Source of the DNA: Salinimicrobium soli
GTDB taxonomy: Bacteria; Bacteroidota; Bacteroidia; Flavobacteriales; Flavobacteriaceae
DNA: 64,000 bases
Assembly (NCBI RefSeq): GCF_048323655.1
Contig: NZ_JBLUWW010000006.1
Coordinates: 1-64,000, forward strand
Reading direction: 5' to 3'
The notes under the pieces were generated by a model, which saw only the letters and a program-made list of their open reading frames with translations, searched no databases and was not told the DNA's origin. Both the position numbers and the translations under genes were made by a program. Shown one piece after another: positions 1 through 8,102 of this stretch (position 1 is the stretch's first letter; every line of letters starts with the position of its first letter).

Positions 1-783
1 TTCAGCAGTTTGGGATTGAATAACCTCTACAGAAATTACAACTGATTCTTCACCGCTTGTGGTTGTTACGGTATATGTAGTTGTAAGGGTTCCAATTGGC
101 TGATTCTGATATTGGCTGAGCAGTTCCTGGATAGTCGGATTATATGTACCTCCTAATGGGAGATCAGTTTCGTTGCTTACCTGTGCATTGAAATAACTCC
201 TGAACCCATTAAGGTTTGGATTATTAATGTCTGCAGAACAAAGTGGGATATAAATTTGATTTGGTTCCTGCACTTCTTCTGTAACAGTAATATTAAAAGT
301 AACGGAGTCTTGTTCAGTTACACATCCGGTTCCTACTATGGTATAGGTGATCGGGTATACTCCAGGTCCTACAAGTGAAGGGTCAAAATTTCCATCAGCA
401 TTGAGTACGTCTGGATCAGCGGAAAACGTACCTCCTGTCATAGCATCACTACTTAAGACCGATTCATCAAGTACAATTACGGGGCTAGTTTCACTAATAG
501 TTCTATCTGCAATAGTTCCAGCTTCAGCAGTTTGGGATTGAATGACCTCAACTGACACGTCAACAGGTTCAATACAGCTACTAGGATTGGAGTATTTTGT
601 TGTGAAAATACCAATAGGATTATTTTTGTACTGGTTGTATAGGTCTTCCAAGGGTGGCGAAAATGAACCACCAGGAGGAACAGAATTTGAATCTAATAAG
701 TTTTGATAATAAGTTTGGAAACCACTTAAAGTGGGATTGTCGATTTCAGAAGAGCAAACTGGAACATAAATTTCTTCCAAAGA
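1..783 (-). repeat. Internal 522-bp (174-codon) tandem repeat in the Ig-repeat gene
   Basis: Bases 1-21 are almost identical to bases 523-543, giving a period of 522 bp, an exact multiple of three. At protein level the first copy starts near base 783 (EEIYVPVCSSEIDNPTLSGF) and the second near base 263 (NQIYIPLCSADINNPNLNGF), and both contain SVEVIQSQTAE. The second copy continues past the window edge, so the total copy number is unknown. Confidence 0.8.
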
Positions 784-1626
784 AATTGCTGGAGTAACAG
801 TGACCGTTACTGCTAACCTGTCAATACTCTCACAATTTTCTCCAACTGCGGTAAGATAGTAAGTTCTTCCACTCACAAGAGGTGTGTTAGGACTTAGTTC
901 TGTTTCAGAGTTTGCAGTGCTGAAATATCGGTTTTGCCCACTGGCAACGATATTTGATAAAGTAGGATTGTTAATTGCACAAAATTCCTGATTTGGATTT
1001 CCGGTTGGAGCAGGTTCAGAAAAGAATTGTACTGTTGTCTTTCTCCTGTTGGTCTCACAATTTCCATCTGCGGACACAATACTTGCGTAATAGTCAGTAT
1101 TGTTCATCAATTCAGTATCCTTCGGAATTGGAGTGGTATCTGTACGGTTGTAATACCATCTTACAGCATCTTCATCTGCGGCATTAGTTCGCAGATCTCC
1201 CACTGTTAAACCAGGATTGTTAATATCAGCTACACAAATACCAATTATTGTCAATGATTGCTTATTGGCAGCAGTAGGTGTTGCTGAAGATGATCTAATA
1301 CCTAAAATCTCTGGCTGACTGGCAATACTAACTGTAACAGGAGCTCTATTATTTTCACACGAGCCGTCTGTTCCAGCATAATAAGTGGTTCCATTCACCA
1401 GGAATTGGGTCATCGATAACGGAGTGGTAGCGGTTTGTGAAGAATACCACTGCACGTTTGTTCCGGAAACAACAAGATCTGCGATTTCAGCTTCCTGTGA
1501 ATCACAGAAATACTGTAAAGGATCTGCTACCGGACAGCTTTGTCCATACGAGTAGGTTCCGTTCATTAAAAGGAAGGCAAAAAAGAAGTACATGATTCCT
1601 TTTTTACCTAGAGTAAAATTCTGCAT
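1..1626 (-). CDS. Large secreted Ig-like repeat protein, 5' part only (C-terminus outside window)
   Basis: An open frame of 542 codons runs from an ATG at 1626 leftward to the window edge with no stop, so the C-terminus is missing. It begins with a signal peptide (MQNFTLGKKGIMYFFFAFLL, cleavage probably after SYGQ). The mature part is Cys-, Thr-, Asn- and Val-rich, with successive modules of about 90 residues of the type CxxNxPTLsxxxxxG...YY...G..C.s...V.V.V, followed by two longer modules with a 174-residue period. Such modules are typical of Ig/PKD-like adhesin and gliding-motility-associated proteins of Flavobacteriia, which usually end in a type IX secretion sorting domain; that end cannot be seen here. 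The role is probably cell-surface adhesion or gliding. A TATATTTG -7 box lies 50 nt upstream. I recognise no specific gene name. Confidence 0.85.
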   Translation of the reverse strand, partial: MQNFTLGKKGIMYFFFAFLLMNGTYSYGQSCPVADPLQYFCDSQEAEIADLVVSGTNVQWYSSQTATTPLSMTQFLVNGTTYYAGTDGSCENNRAPVTVSIASQPEILGIRSSSATPTAANKQSLTIIGICVADINNPGLTVGDLRTNAADEDAVRWYYNRTDTTPIPKDTELMNNTDYYASIVSADGNCETNRRKTTVQFFSEPAPTGNPNQEFCAINNPTLSNIVASGQNRYFSTANSETELSPNTPLVSGRTYYLTAVGENCESIDRLAVTVTVTPAISLEEIYVPVCSSEIDNPTLSGFQTYYQNLLDSNSVPPGGSFSPPLEDLYNQYKNNPIGIFTTKYSNPSSCIEPVDVSVEVIQSQTAEAGTIADRTISETSPVIVLDESVLSSDAMTGGTFSADPDVLNADGNFDPSLVGPGVYPITYTIVGTGCVTEQDSVTFNITVTEEVQEPNQIYIPLCSADINNPNLNGFRSYFNAQVSNETDLPLGGTYNPTIQELLSQYQNQPIGTLTTTYTVTTTSGEESVVISVEVIQSQTAE

Positions 1627-1675
1627 AGGCTCGAAATATTAGATTAAATCAATTTTCATTATGTTATTTACGGTT

Positions 1676-1683
1676 CAAATATA
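1676..1683 (-). promoter_or_regulatory. -7 box for the Ig-repeat gene
   Basis: On the minus strand this reads TATATTTG, a full match to the Bacteroidota -7 consensus TAnnTTTG. The predicted start site is near 1672, giving a leader of about 46 nt. No good -33 TTTG is found at 19-21 nt spacing. Confidence 0.5.
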
Positions 1684-1994
1684 AAGTAAAGATTCAAAAA
1701 TTTACTTAATCTCCTGTTAACACAAGGGTTTAAGTGATCAGGAGAGATTTCCTGCTATCTTATTGAGGTAGGGGTGGTTAAAAATACAATTTTTTTATTA
1801 ATAAAAAATTGTTAGGAATTTTTTTACACATTATTAGTTAAAATAACTTTTTATCCGTCAGATTTGGCAAAAATCTTTCTTTTGACTGAATCTTTTTTAA
1901 GCTTTTTTGAAGCAAATATCTCGATATGCCTTTCAAAAGACAATTAGGATAGGCCTTTTTGTGCCCATTAAACCGAGAATTATCGTTGTCGGGC

Positions 1995-2025
1995 TTTTTT
2001 CTCTTTTTTCTAAGATTTACCTTTA
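1995..2025 (+). promoter_or_regulatory. Promoter of mpl (TTTT-N19-TACCTTTA)
   Basis: TTTT at 1995-1998, 19 nt, then TACCTTTA at 2018-2025; both are one step from the TTTG / TAnnTTTG consensus. It predicts a start site near 2030 and a leader of about 12 nt before the ATG at 2042, which decides the start codon. Confidence 0.55.
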
Positions 2026-2041
2026 CCTCAAATTCACATAC

Positions 2042-3394
2042 ATGAGAATACATTTTATAGCTATTGGAGGAAGTGCGATGCACAACCTTGCTTTGGCTTT
2101 ACATCATAAGGGTTATACTATTTCTGGTAGTGACGATATGATCTACGAACCTTCCCGCTCACGCCTGGAAAAACATCATCTGCTGCCTGAAGCCTACGGC
2201 TGGTTCCCTGAAAAAATAGGTCCTGAACTGGATGCCGTAATTCTTGGAATGCATGCCCGTAAGGACAATCCGGAGTTAGTGAAGGCACGGGAATTAGGAC
2301 TAAAGATCTATTCTTATCCGGAGTTTCTTTTTGAACAATCTAAAGAAAAGACCCGGGTGGTAATTGGTGGCTCCCATGGCAAAACCACTATTACTTCTAT
2401 GGTGTTGCATGTTTTGCAATATCATCAAAAACCGGTTGATTATATGGTGGGTGCCCAATTGGAGGGATTTGACACGATGGTCCACCTGACAGAAGAGAAT
2501 GATTTTATAGTACTCGAGGGAGATGAATACCTGTCATCACCTATGGATCCAAGGCCAAAGTTTCATCTATATCAGCCCAATATTGCCCTTTTAAGTGGTA
2601 TTGCCTGGGATCATATTAATGTCTTTCCAACCTTTGAAACTTATAAAGAGCAATTCAGGATTTTCATTGATTCTATTGTTAAGGGAGGAATTCTGGTCTA
2701 TAATGAAGAAGACGAAATAATTCGGGAGTTGGTAGCTGAAACCACCAATACAATAAGAAAACATCCATATCATACCCCTGCTTATAGGATGGAAAATGGA
2801 AAAACTCTTTTAGAGACACCAGAAGGAGAGATGCCGGTTGAAATTTTTGGGGAACATAATCTTCAGAATTTGAGCGGAGCTAAATGGATCTGTCAGCACA
2901 TGGGTATTGATGAAGATGATTTCTATGAAGCAATAAGTTCGTTTAAAGGGGCTTCAAAAAGGCTGGAAAAGATCGCAGAAACTGAAAACACAGTAGTATT
3001 TAAAGATTTTGCACATAGTCCTTCCAAGGTGCAGGCAACAGCAGGAGCTGTGAGGCAACAGTATCCGGAAAAGGAATTTTTGGCCTGTCTGGAGCTACAT
3101 ACCTTCAGCAGCCTGAACAAAGAATTTTTAAAGGAATATAAAGGAACGCTTGATGCGGTTGATGTGCCGGTCGTATTCTTTTCACCGGAAGCCGTTGAAA
3201 ACAAAAAGCTTGATCCAATTTCAAAAGAGCAGATCTTTAATGCCTTTGGCAGAGATGATCTCATTGTATTCACCCAACCTTCAGAATTCAAAATTTTTCT
3301 AAAAGAACAGGATTATAATAACACCGCTCTGCTTTTGATGAGTAGTGGGAATTACGGTGGCCTGGACTTTGAAGAAATAAAAGAATGGATATGA
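2042..3394 (+). CDS. mpl: Mpl-type murein peptide ligase (UDP-MurNAc : peptide ligase)
   Basis: 450 residues, a Mur ligase family protein. Mpl joins the recycled tripeptide L-Ala-gamma-D-Glu-meso-DAP to UDP-MurNAc in the cytoplasm, returning peptidoglycan fragments to synthesis. The N-terminus has the Rossmann-like MRIHFIAIGGSAMHNLALAL, and the ATP-binding loop GGSHGKTTITSM is at residues 109-120. The Mur ligase middle domain follows (LEGDEYLSS, HNLQNLSGA), with the C-terminal domain motif KDFAHSPSKVQA. The length fits the Bacteroidota peptidoglycan synthetase branch, which differs from MurC in its N-terminal glycine motif. The frame extends 45 codons further upstream, but the ATG at 2042 is chosen because the promoter lies within that extension and homology begins here. 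radC follows after 41 nt, separated by a weak hairpin. Confidence 0.88.
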   Translation: MRIHFIAIGGSAMHNLALALHHKGYTISGSDDMIYEPSRSRLEKHHLLPEAYGWFPEKIGPELDAVILGMHARKDNPELVKARELGLKIYSYPEFLFEQSKEKTRVVIGGSHGKTTITSMVLHVLQYHQKPVDYMVGAQLEGFDTMVHLTEENDFIVLEGDEYLSSPMDPRPKFHLYQPNIALLSGIAWDHINVFPTFETYKEQFRIFIDSIVKGGILVYNEEDEIIRELVAETTNTIRKHPYHTPAYRMENGKTLLETPEGEMPVEIFGEHNLQNLSGAKWICQHMGIDEDDFYEAISSFKGASKRLEKIAETENTVVFKDFAHSPSKVQATAGAVRQQYPEKEFLACLELHTFSSLNKEFLKEYKGTLDAVDVPVVFFSPEAVENKKLDPISKEQIFNAFGRDDLIVFTQPSEFKIFLKEQDYNNTALLLMSSGNYGGLDFEEIKEWI

Positions 3395-3421
3395 GGTAAT
3401 CCTTTAATTTTACCTCATTTT
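3393..3421 (+). terminator. Weak terminator-like hairpin after mpl
   Basis: GAGGTAA (3393-3399) pairs with TTACCTC (3410-3416), followed by ATTTT. The seven-base stem is AT-rich and starts inside the mpl stop codon, so termination is likely partial. Confidence 0.4.
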
Positions 3422-3423
3422 GC

Positions 3424-3431
3424 TATCTTTA
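3424..3431 (+). promoter_or_regulatory. -7 box of radC, immediately before the ATG
   Basis: TATCTTTA matches TAnnTTTG except for the last base. It ends only four bases before the radC ATG at 3436, so the predicted start site is at or next to the start codon, that is, a leaderless message. Confidence 0.45.
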
Positions 3432-3435
3432 ATGA

Positions 3436-4137
3436 ATGGACAACAAGGAGGAAGGCTTTTTTTCGATCAAACATTGGGCAGCTGATGACCGGCCCAGGGA
3501 AAAGCTCCTTCAAAAGGGCCGTACTTCCCTTAGCGATGCTGAACTTCTGGCAATCCTGATTGGCACTGGTAGTCCAAAACAAAGTGCAGTAGATCTCTGT
3601 AAAAAGATACTTTCTCAGGCCGGAAACAGTCTCAATGAATTGGGAAAATTTACTGTTAAGCAGTTGATGGAATCGAAGGGAATTGGGGAGGCGAAAGCAG
3701 TGACAATTGTCGCTGCTCTTGAACTTGGCAGGAGACGCCGCACTGAAGAAGCACTTGAAAAGAAAAAGATCACCTCCAGTTCCTCAGTTTTTGAACTGAT
3801 GCAGCCTCTAATCGGGGAGCTGCCTCACGAGGAATTCTGGATCATTTATCTCAATAATGCCAATAAAGTCATTGATCGATTTCAGTTAAGTATAGGCGGA
3901 ATTACCGGTACGCTGGTTGATGTTCGCCTTGCGCTAAAAAAGGCTTTAGAGGTTGGAGCTGTTTCAATTATCCTTTCTCATAACCATCCGTCCGGTAACT
4001 TGAATCCTAGCAGCAGTGACAAACAGCTAACGCAGAAATTGAAAACTGCGGGCGAAAGTTTGGATATTAAAATACTGGACCACATTATTGTAACTGAAAA
4101 TTCATATTTCAGCTTCGCCGATGAAGGCCTGCTTTAA
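3436..4137 (+). CDS. radC: RadC family protein (JAB/MPN domain)
   Basis: 233 residues. The N-terminal part carries a helix-hairpin-helix-like segment (MESKGIGEAKA, residues 78-88) and an RPREKLL start typical of the family. The C-terminal JAB1/MPN domain has the full metalloprotease-like motif: Glu at 132-133 (HEEFW), H182 and H184 in SHNHPSGN, and Asp195 in SSSDKQL. The family was named after a DNA repair mutant, but a repair function was later doubted and the biochemical role is not settled; a zinc-dependent hydrolase fold is expected. It is transcribed from its own box just upstream and is followed after 12 nt by the deacetylase-like gene. Confidence 0.92.
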   Translation: MDNKEEGFFSIKHWAADDRPREKLLQKGRTSLSDAELLAILIGTGSPKQSAVDLCKKILSQAGNSLNELGKFTVKQLMESKGIGEAKAVTIVAALELGRRRRTEEALEKKKITSSSSVFELMQPLIGELPHEEFWIIYLNNANKVIDRFQLSIGGITGTLVDVRLALKKALEVGAVSIILSHNHPSGNLNPSSSDKQLTQKLKTAGESLDIKILDHIIVTENSYFSFADEGLL

Positions 4138-4149
4138 CCCTGTTTCTGT

Positions 4150-5439
4150 ATGTTGTTGATCTATACTCAAAAGATTACTTCCCGAATAACCTATTCCTTC
4201 AAAAATGTTTGTACTAATATTTTGGGAATTCCGGTGGGTTTTACTTCTAAGATAGAGGAGTTTGTTGCGCATGAAGGGATGAAGCTGTCTTATGGAAAGC
4301 AAAGTCTGGCCAATGAGGTCTTTATCCAAAATGTTGATCTGTTATTGGAGCAGGGTTTGACCGATGTCGAGATAAAGGTTCAAAAATGGGAAGATGTGCC
4401 TTGTTTTTTTGCGGTTTCGGAAAACAGCGCCCTTCCATTTGACATTTTTGCTGCTACTTTTTTCCTTTTGAGTAGATATGAAGAGTATCTGCCGCATGTG
4501 AAGGATGAGGAGGGGCGCTTTCAGGCTTCGGAAAGTCTGGCATTTCAGGAAGAATTTTTAGATCTTCCTGTAGTTGATATTTGGGCATTTAAGTTCCAGG
4601 AGGTTCTAAAAAAGAGGTTTCCGAACTATAATTTTCCGAAGAGAGAAATGCAGATCCACAATATCATATCTGTCACCGAAGCATATCGCTACAAGAAAAA
4701 GGGAATTGTAAGAGGGTTTTTGGGTCTACTGCTGGATATTGTTCAGCTTAAGCCTAAATATGTGCTGCACCGGGTGCAGGTAATGCTGAAGGCTAAGAAA
4801 GATCCTTATGAAGTTTACAAGAAGTTGATCAGGTTTTTGAAGAAGCGAGGAGTGTCAATGAAATTTATGTTTCAGGTCAGCGACTTTTCAGCTCAGGACA
4901 GAAACGTCAATTATAACAGGTTGGAATTTCACAGTCTCATAAAATCGGTAGCTGATTATGCCGAAGTGGGTCTGCAACCTGGCTATTATGCCAATCATAG
5001 ACTCGAAGTGCTCAAAGAAGAAAAAACCCGACTCGAGTATATCCTGAAGAGACCGGTATTGAGCGCCCTTAACAGTAAATACAATCTTTTACTTCCGGAT
5101 ACTTATAATCACATGGTGGAACTGGAATTTCAGAATGATTACTCCATGGGGTACCCTGAAGCACTTGGTTTTCGTGCCGGTACCTGTACACCATTTCTGT
5201 TTTATGATATAAATTTTGAGATCACCACTCCGCTGGTAATACATCCATACGCCATTAACGCGCAGGCATTTCATAAATTAAAGGAAACTGAAATTGAATT
5301 TAAGGTTCTGGAATTAAAACGACAGATCAAACTTGTAGAGGGACATCTGATCTCGGTTTTTACCAATGTCGATTTCTCAGAATACGCTAATTCTAAACGT
5401 AATTTTTCAACTTTAAGAAAGATCAATGAAGTTTACTAA
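4150..5439 (+). CDS. Polysaccharide deacetylase-like protein (DUF7033 + NodB-like), probably inactive
   Basis: 429 residues, no signal peptide. The N-terminal third (about 1-150) resembles the DUF7033 domain found before NodB-type deacetylase domains in Bacteroidota (LPFDIFAATFFLLSRYEEYL). The rest follows the NodB-like pattern with YRYKKKGIVRG, RNVNYNRLEFHSLIKSVADY and the ending DYSMGYPEALGFRAGTCTPF, which is highly characteristic. However, the usual metal-ligand positions look changed: the segment before AYRYKKKG reads IISVTE where homologs I remember have D-x-D, the later motif reads VGLQPGYY instead of GIHPSY, and SALNSKYNLL replaces SRxHFL. If this reading is right the protein is a pseudoenzyme. 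Its last 14 bases overlap the next gene, suggesting translational coupling. Confidence 0.75.
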   Translation: MLLIYTQKITSRITYSFKNVCTNILGIPVGFTSKIEEFVAHEGMKLSYGKQSLANEVFIQNVDLLLEQGLTDVEIKVQKWEDVPCFFAVSENSALPFDIFAATFFLLSRYEEYLPHVKDEEGRFQASESLAFQEEFLDLPVVDIWAFKFQEVLKKRFPNYNFPKREMQIHNIISVTEAYRYKKKGIVRGFLGLLLDIVQLKPKYVLHRVQVMLKAKKDPYEVYKKLIRFLKKRGVSMKFMFQVSDFSAQDRNVNYNRLEFHSLIKSVADYAEVGLQPGYYANHRLEVLKEEKTRLEYILKRPVLSALNSKYNLLLPDTYNHMVELEFQNDYSMGYPEALGFRAGTCTPFLFYDINFEITTPLVIHPYAINAQAFHKLKETEIEFKVLELKRQIKLVEGHLISVFTNVDFSEYANSKRNFSTLRKINEVY

Positions 5440-6115
5440 CATACAACACGTCTTTTTCGATCTGGATCATACTCTTTGGGATTTTGAAAAAAATTCCGGG
5501 CTTGCTTTTGCCTCTATTTTTGAAAAGAACAGGATTGAGGTGGCGCTTCAGGACTTTCTCGAAGTGTATGAACCAATAAATTTTAATTACTGGAAATTGT
5601 ACAGGGAGGATAAAGTGAGCAAAAGTGACCTACGGTATGGTCGTTTAAAAGAAACTTTTGATGCTTTAAAAATGACAGTTTCAGATGAAGAAATTGATCG
5701 ACTTTCTGTCGATTATATTGACCATTTACCACTTTATAATCATTTGCTCGAAGGTGCTACTGAGATACTAGAATATCTTCATCCTAATTACAAGCTTCAC
5801 ATTATTACCAATGGATTTAGTGAAGTGCAATCGCGAAAAATGGAAAGTTCCGGGATTGACAGGTTTTTTACTACAGTGACCACTTCGGAAGAAGTTGGAG
5901 TAAAAAAGCCGGGAAAAGAAATCTTTCAGGCCGCTCTGAATAAAGCCGCTGCACAGATCGAGGAGAGTATTATGATTGGCGACAGTTGGGAGGCTGATAT
6001 TTTAGGAGCTAAAGAAATAGGGATGGCCGCCATTTTCTATAACTATTCCAAAAAAGAGTTTTCTGCTGATTGTCATCAGGTTATGGAGATGAAAGAATTG
6101 GTGAATTTTCTTTAG
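5426..6115 (+). CDS. YjjG family noncanonical pyrimidine nucleotidase (HAD hydrolase)
   Basis: 229 residues of HAD phosphatase fold. Motif I is FFDLDHTLWDF with nucleophile Asp12 and Asp14; motif II is IITNGF; motif III Lys is in VKKPGKEIF; motif IV is MIGDSWEADI. The DHTLWDF variant of motif I is typical of the YjjG branch, which dephosphorylates noncanonical pyrimidine nucleotides such as 5-substituted dUMP and so keeps them out of DNA. It is a cytoplasmic enzyme. The start ATG at 5426 lies inside the end of the preceding gene (14-base overlap), so the two are very likely co-transcribed, although no functional link is obvious. Confidence 0.85.
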   Translation: MKFTNIQHVFFDLDHTLWDFEKNSGLAFASIFEKNRIEVALQDFLEVYEPINFNYWKLYREDKVSKSDLRYGRLKETFDALKMTVSDEEIDRLSVDYIDHLPLYNHLLEGATEILEYLHPNYKLHIITNGFSEVQSRKMESSGIDRFFTTVTTSEEVGVKKPGKEIFQAALNKAAAQIEESIMIGDSWEADILGAKEIGMAAIFYNYSKKEFSADCHQVMEMKELVNFL

Positions 6116-6159
6116 CAATAAAAAAATGTTAGCTTCGTTTGGTATCCAAAGTCTCATTA

Positions 6160-6702
6160 ATGCACAATTTTGCTCATTTAAGAAAGACCTGTTTTTTGCT
6201 TTTCCTGGTGATGCAATCTTGTGTCAAAGATGTAGATATTGACCAATACCAGGAGATCGTCATTCCGCCTACAGCTGCTCTTGACCTTGTTTATTTTACC
6301 CTTTCTGCGGAAAATTTTCTTAATTCCTCAGGACAGGTTCAAACTGCGAAAGACGAAGTAAGACTTGAATTTTTGGATGATGATTATATTCAGGATGGAT
6401 TGGTAGGTGCCAATTTCAACTTTATCTTCTATAACACCTTTCCGCAGGCTTTTTCGGTTACCGTAAAGTTACTCGCTACTAATAACTCGGTGCGGTATCA
6501 ATTTCCTGTCGAAGTTCCGCCCGGGCAGCCCGGTACCCCAACTGTAGTTAATTATACAGAACTCGTTCCCGCCTCCAGGATCAATGACATTAAAAGATCA
6601 ATCAAGCTGGTAGTGGAAGTGGAGATGCAACCCAATTCAGAACCTATTGAGGGCGCACTTCGCCTGGAATCTAAAGCCTTTTATAAGTTTGAGTTCAAAT
6701 GA
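6160..6702 (+). CDS. Uncharacterised lipoprotein, first gene of an envelope operon
   Basis: 180 residues when started at the ATG at 6160; a TTG at 6139 would add seven residues but would lengthen the charged region before the signal. The N-terminus MHNFAHLRKTCFLLFLVMQS is followed by Cys in LVMQSC, a lipobox, then VKDVDID, so it is a lipoprotein. The mature part is rich in beta-strand-like segments (NFNFIFYNTFPQAFSVTVKLL, INDIKRSIKLVVEVEMQ) and has no motif I know. A one-mismatch -7 box (TAGCTTCG, 6130-6137) precedes it. Its stop overlaps the next start (ATGA), which ties it to the DUF5723 outer membrane protein. Function unknown; an outer-membrane complex subunit is an inference. Confidence 0.75.
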   Translation: MHNFAHLRKTCFLLFLVMQSCVKDVDIDQYQEIVIPPTAALDLVYFTLSAENFLNSSGQVQTAKDEVRLEFLDDDYIQDGLVGANFNFIFYNTFPQAFSVTVKLLATNNSVRYQFPVEVPPGQPGTPTVVNYTELVPASRINDIKRSIKLVVEVEMQPNSEPIEGALRLESKAFYKFEFK

Positions 6703-8102
6703 TAAGACTGTTACTGATCCTTTTATGTGTGCTTTCAGGTTTCAGTCTTTTTGGGCAGAACAAGCAGCTTCTCTACAACTTTGATGATCTGCCCCAAAGC
6801 CTGATGAACAATCCGGGAGCGGAAACCAGTTTCGATATGCACGTGGGATTTCCTTTATTGTCCCAGGTTCATGTCTCAGGAGGTTCTTCGGGAGTGAGCT
6901 TCTACGATATTTTTCAAACAGGTTCCGGAACTATTAATACCAGGATCAGGGAGGCAATAAGGAGCATGTCTAATCGTGATTTTTTTGTGGCTAACCAGCA
7001 GTTGGAGTTACTTTTTCTGGGATGGCGCGATCAAAAGAGGAGGTATTATACCGCGGGAATATACCAGGAGCTGGATGCTTTTGCTTATTTTCCTAAAGAT
7101 CTGGCCGTATTAGCTTATGAGGGGAATAAGAACTACATCGGTAAAACCTTTCATTTTTCAGATGCTGCCTTTACAGCGGAAGTATTGAATGTTTTCCATA
7201 TTGGTTTTACAAATTACTATTCTGAAGACTTCAATTATGGGTTTAGGGGAAAGATCTATTCCGGAGTATTTAATGCCAACAGTCTGAATAATAGAGGATC
7301 CTTTACAACAGTTCGTAATCCAGCCAATCCAAACGTCTACAGACACTACATGAGCAGACTTGATGTGCTGGTCCAGACAGCGGGCTGGGCAAATTTGATA
7401 GATTCGGAAAATGTGACGGGTTTAAAGACCATGGAAGAGTTAGGTCAAAGAGCTTTTTTTGGAGGGAATTTAGGATTGGGATTTGACATGGGGTTCACCT
7501 ATTACTGGAGTGATCAATATAGGGTGACCGGAAGCATACTTGATATAGGGTTCGTTCACAATTCCAAAAATGTGGAAAATTACAGGTATTATGGAACCTA
7601 CCAGACTGATGGAATAGAACTACTTTTCCCGGGCGGGAATTCCCCTTCTTACTGGGACGAGTGGGAAGATGATCTCGATAGACATTTAAAGGATGAAACC
7701 CTTACAAACTCTTACATAACCTGGCGACCCATAAAAGTAAATGCTTCTGTTGATTATGGTTTCAGCGAGAATACAGAACCCTGTAACTGTCATAAACCAA
7801 TGGGAAGAAGACGATACTATAACCATTTGGGTTTGCAGTTCTTTGCTATGAAAAGACCTCGCGGAATTAACTATGCCACAACCTTATCATTTGACAAATC
7901 CTTTTCAGATAATTTTAGAGGGAAGGTCACCTATACGGCCGATTCTTTTTCTTTTTCAAATATCGGTCTTCTTCTTTCCGGAAAGATTTATAACTTTAAT
8001 GTTTACCTTGCTGCAGATAATCTCTTGGATTATACCAACCTTGCGAAGGCACGGAATGCTTCAGTGCAGTTTGGGATGCAATTAATTTTTAATAGAGAAT
8101 GA
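6699..8102 (+). CDS. DUF5723 family outer membrane beta-barrel-like protein
   Basis: 467 residues. Signal peptide MIRLLLILLCVLSGFSLFGQ. The start of the mature protein (LLYNFDDLPQSLMNNPGAET, then VHVSGGSSGVSF) is the recognisable signature of DUF5723, a Bacteroidota family related in layout to other porin-like outer membrane proteins. The remainder alternates aromatic-ended strands (GFTNYYSEDFNYGFRGKIYS, YNFNVYLAADNLLDYT), as expected of a beta-barrel, and ends in QLIFNRE. Both ends overlap neighbours by four bases, so the three genes 6160-8935 are translationally coupled. Function is not known for the family. No regulatory site is seen inside the group. Confidence 0.85.
   Translation: MIRLLLILLCVLSGFSLFGQNKQLLYNFDDLPQSLMNNPGAETSFDMHVGFPLLSQVHVSGGSSGVSFYDIFQTGSGTINTRIREAIRSMSNRDFFVANQQLELLFLGWRDQKRRYYTAGIYQELDAFAYFPKDLAVLAYEGNKNYIGKTFHFSDAAFTAEVLNVFHIGFTNYYSEDFNYGFRGKIYSGVFNANSLNNRGSFTTVRNPANPNVYRHYMSRLDVLVQTAGWANLIDSENVTGLKTMEELGQRAFFGGNLGLGFDMGFTYYWSDQYRVTGSILDIGFVHNSKNVENYRYYGTYQTDGIELLFPGGNSPSYWDEWEDDLDRHLKDETLTNSYITWRPIKVNASVDYGFSENTEPCNCHKPMGRRRYYNHLGLQFFAMKRPRGINYATTLSFDKSFSDNFRGKVTYTADSFSFSNIGLLLSGKIYNFNVYLAADNLLDYTNLAKARNASVQFGMQLIFNRE

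Larger units (their letters stand above)
1627..2041. other. Divergent intergenic region between Ig-repeat gene and mpl
   Basis: AT-rich spacer of 415 bp holding the two divergent promoters (1676-1683 leftward, 1995-2025 rightward). The frame upstream of mpl stays open from 1907, but the mpl promoter lies inside it, so I treat that stretch as non-coding. Nothing else was recognised. Confidence 0.6.

Noticed and set aside
1907..2041. N-terminal extension of mpl from the upstream ATG at 1907
   Set aside because: The promoter TTTT-N19-TACCTTTA lies inside it, and the family's N-terminal motif begins at the ATG at 2042.
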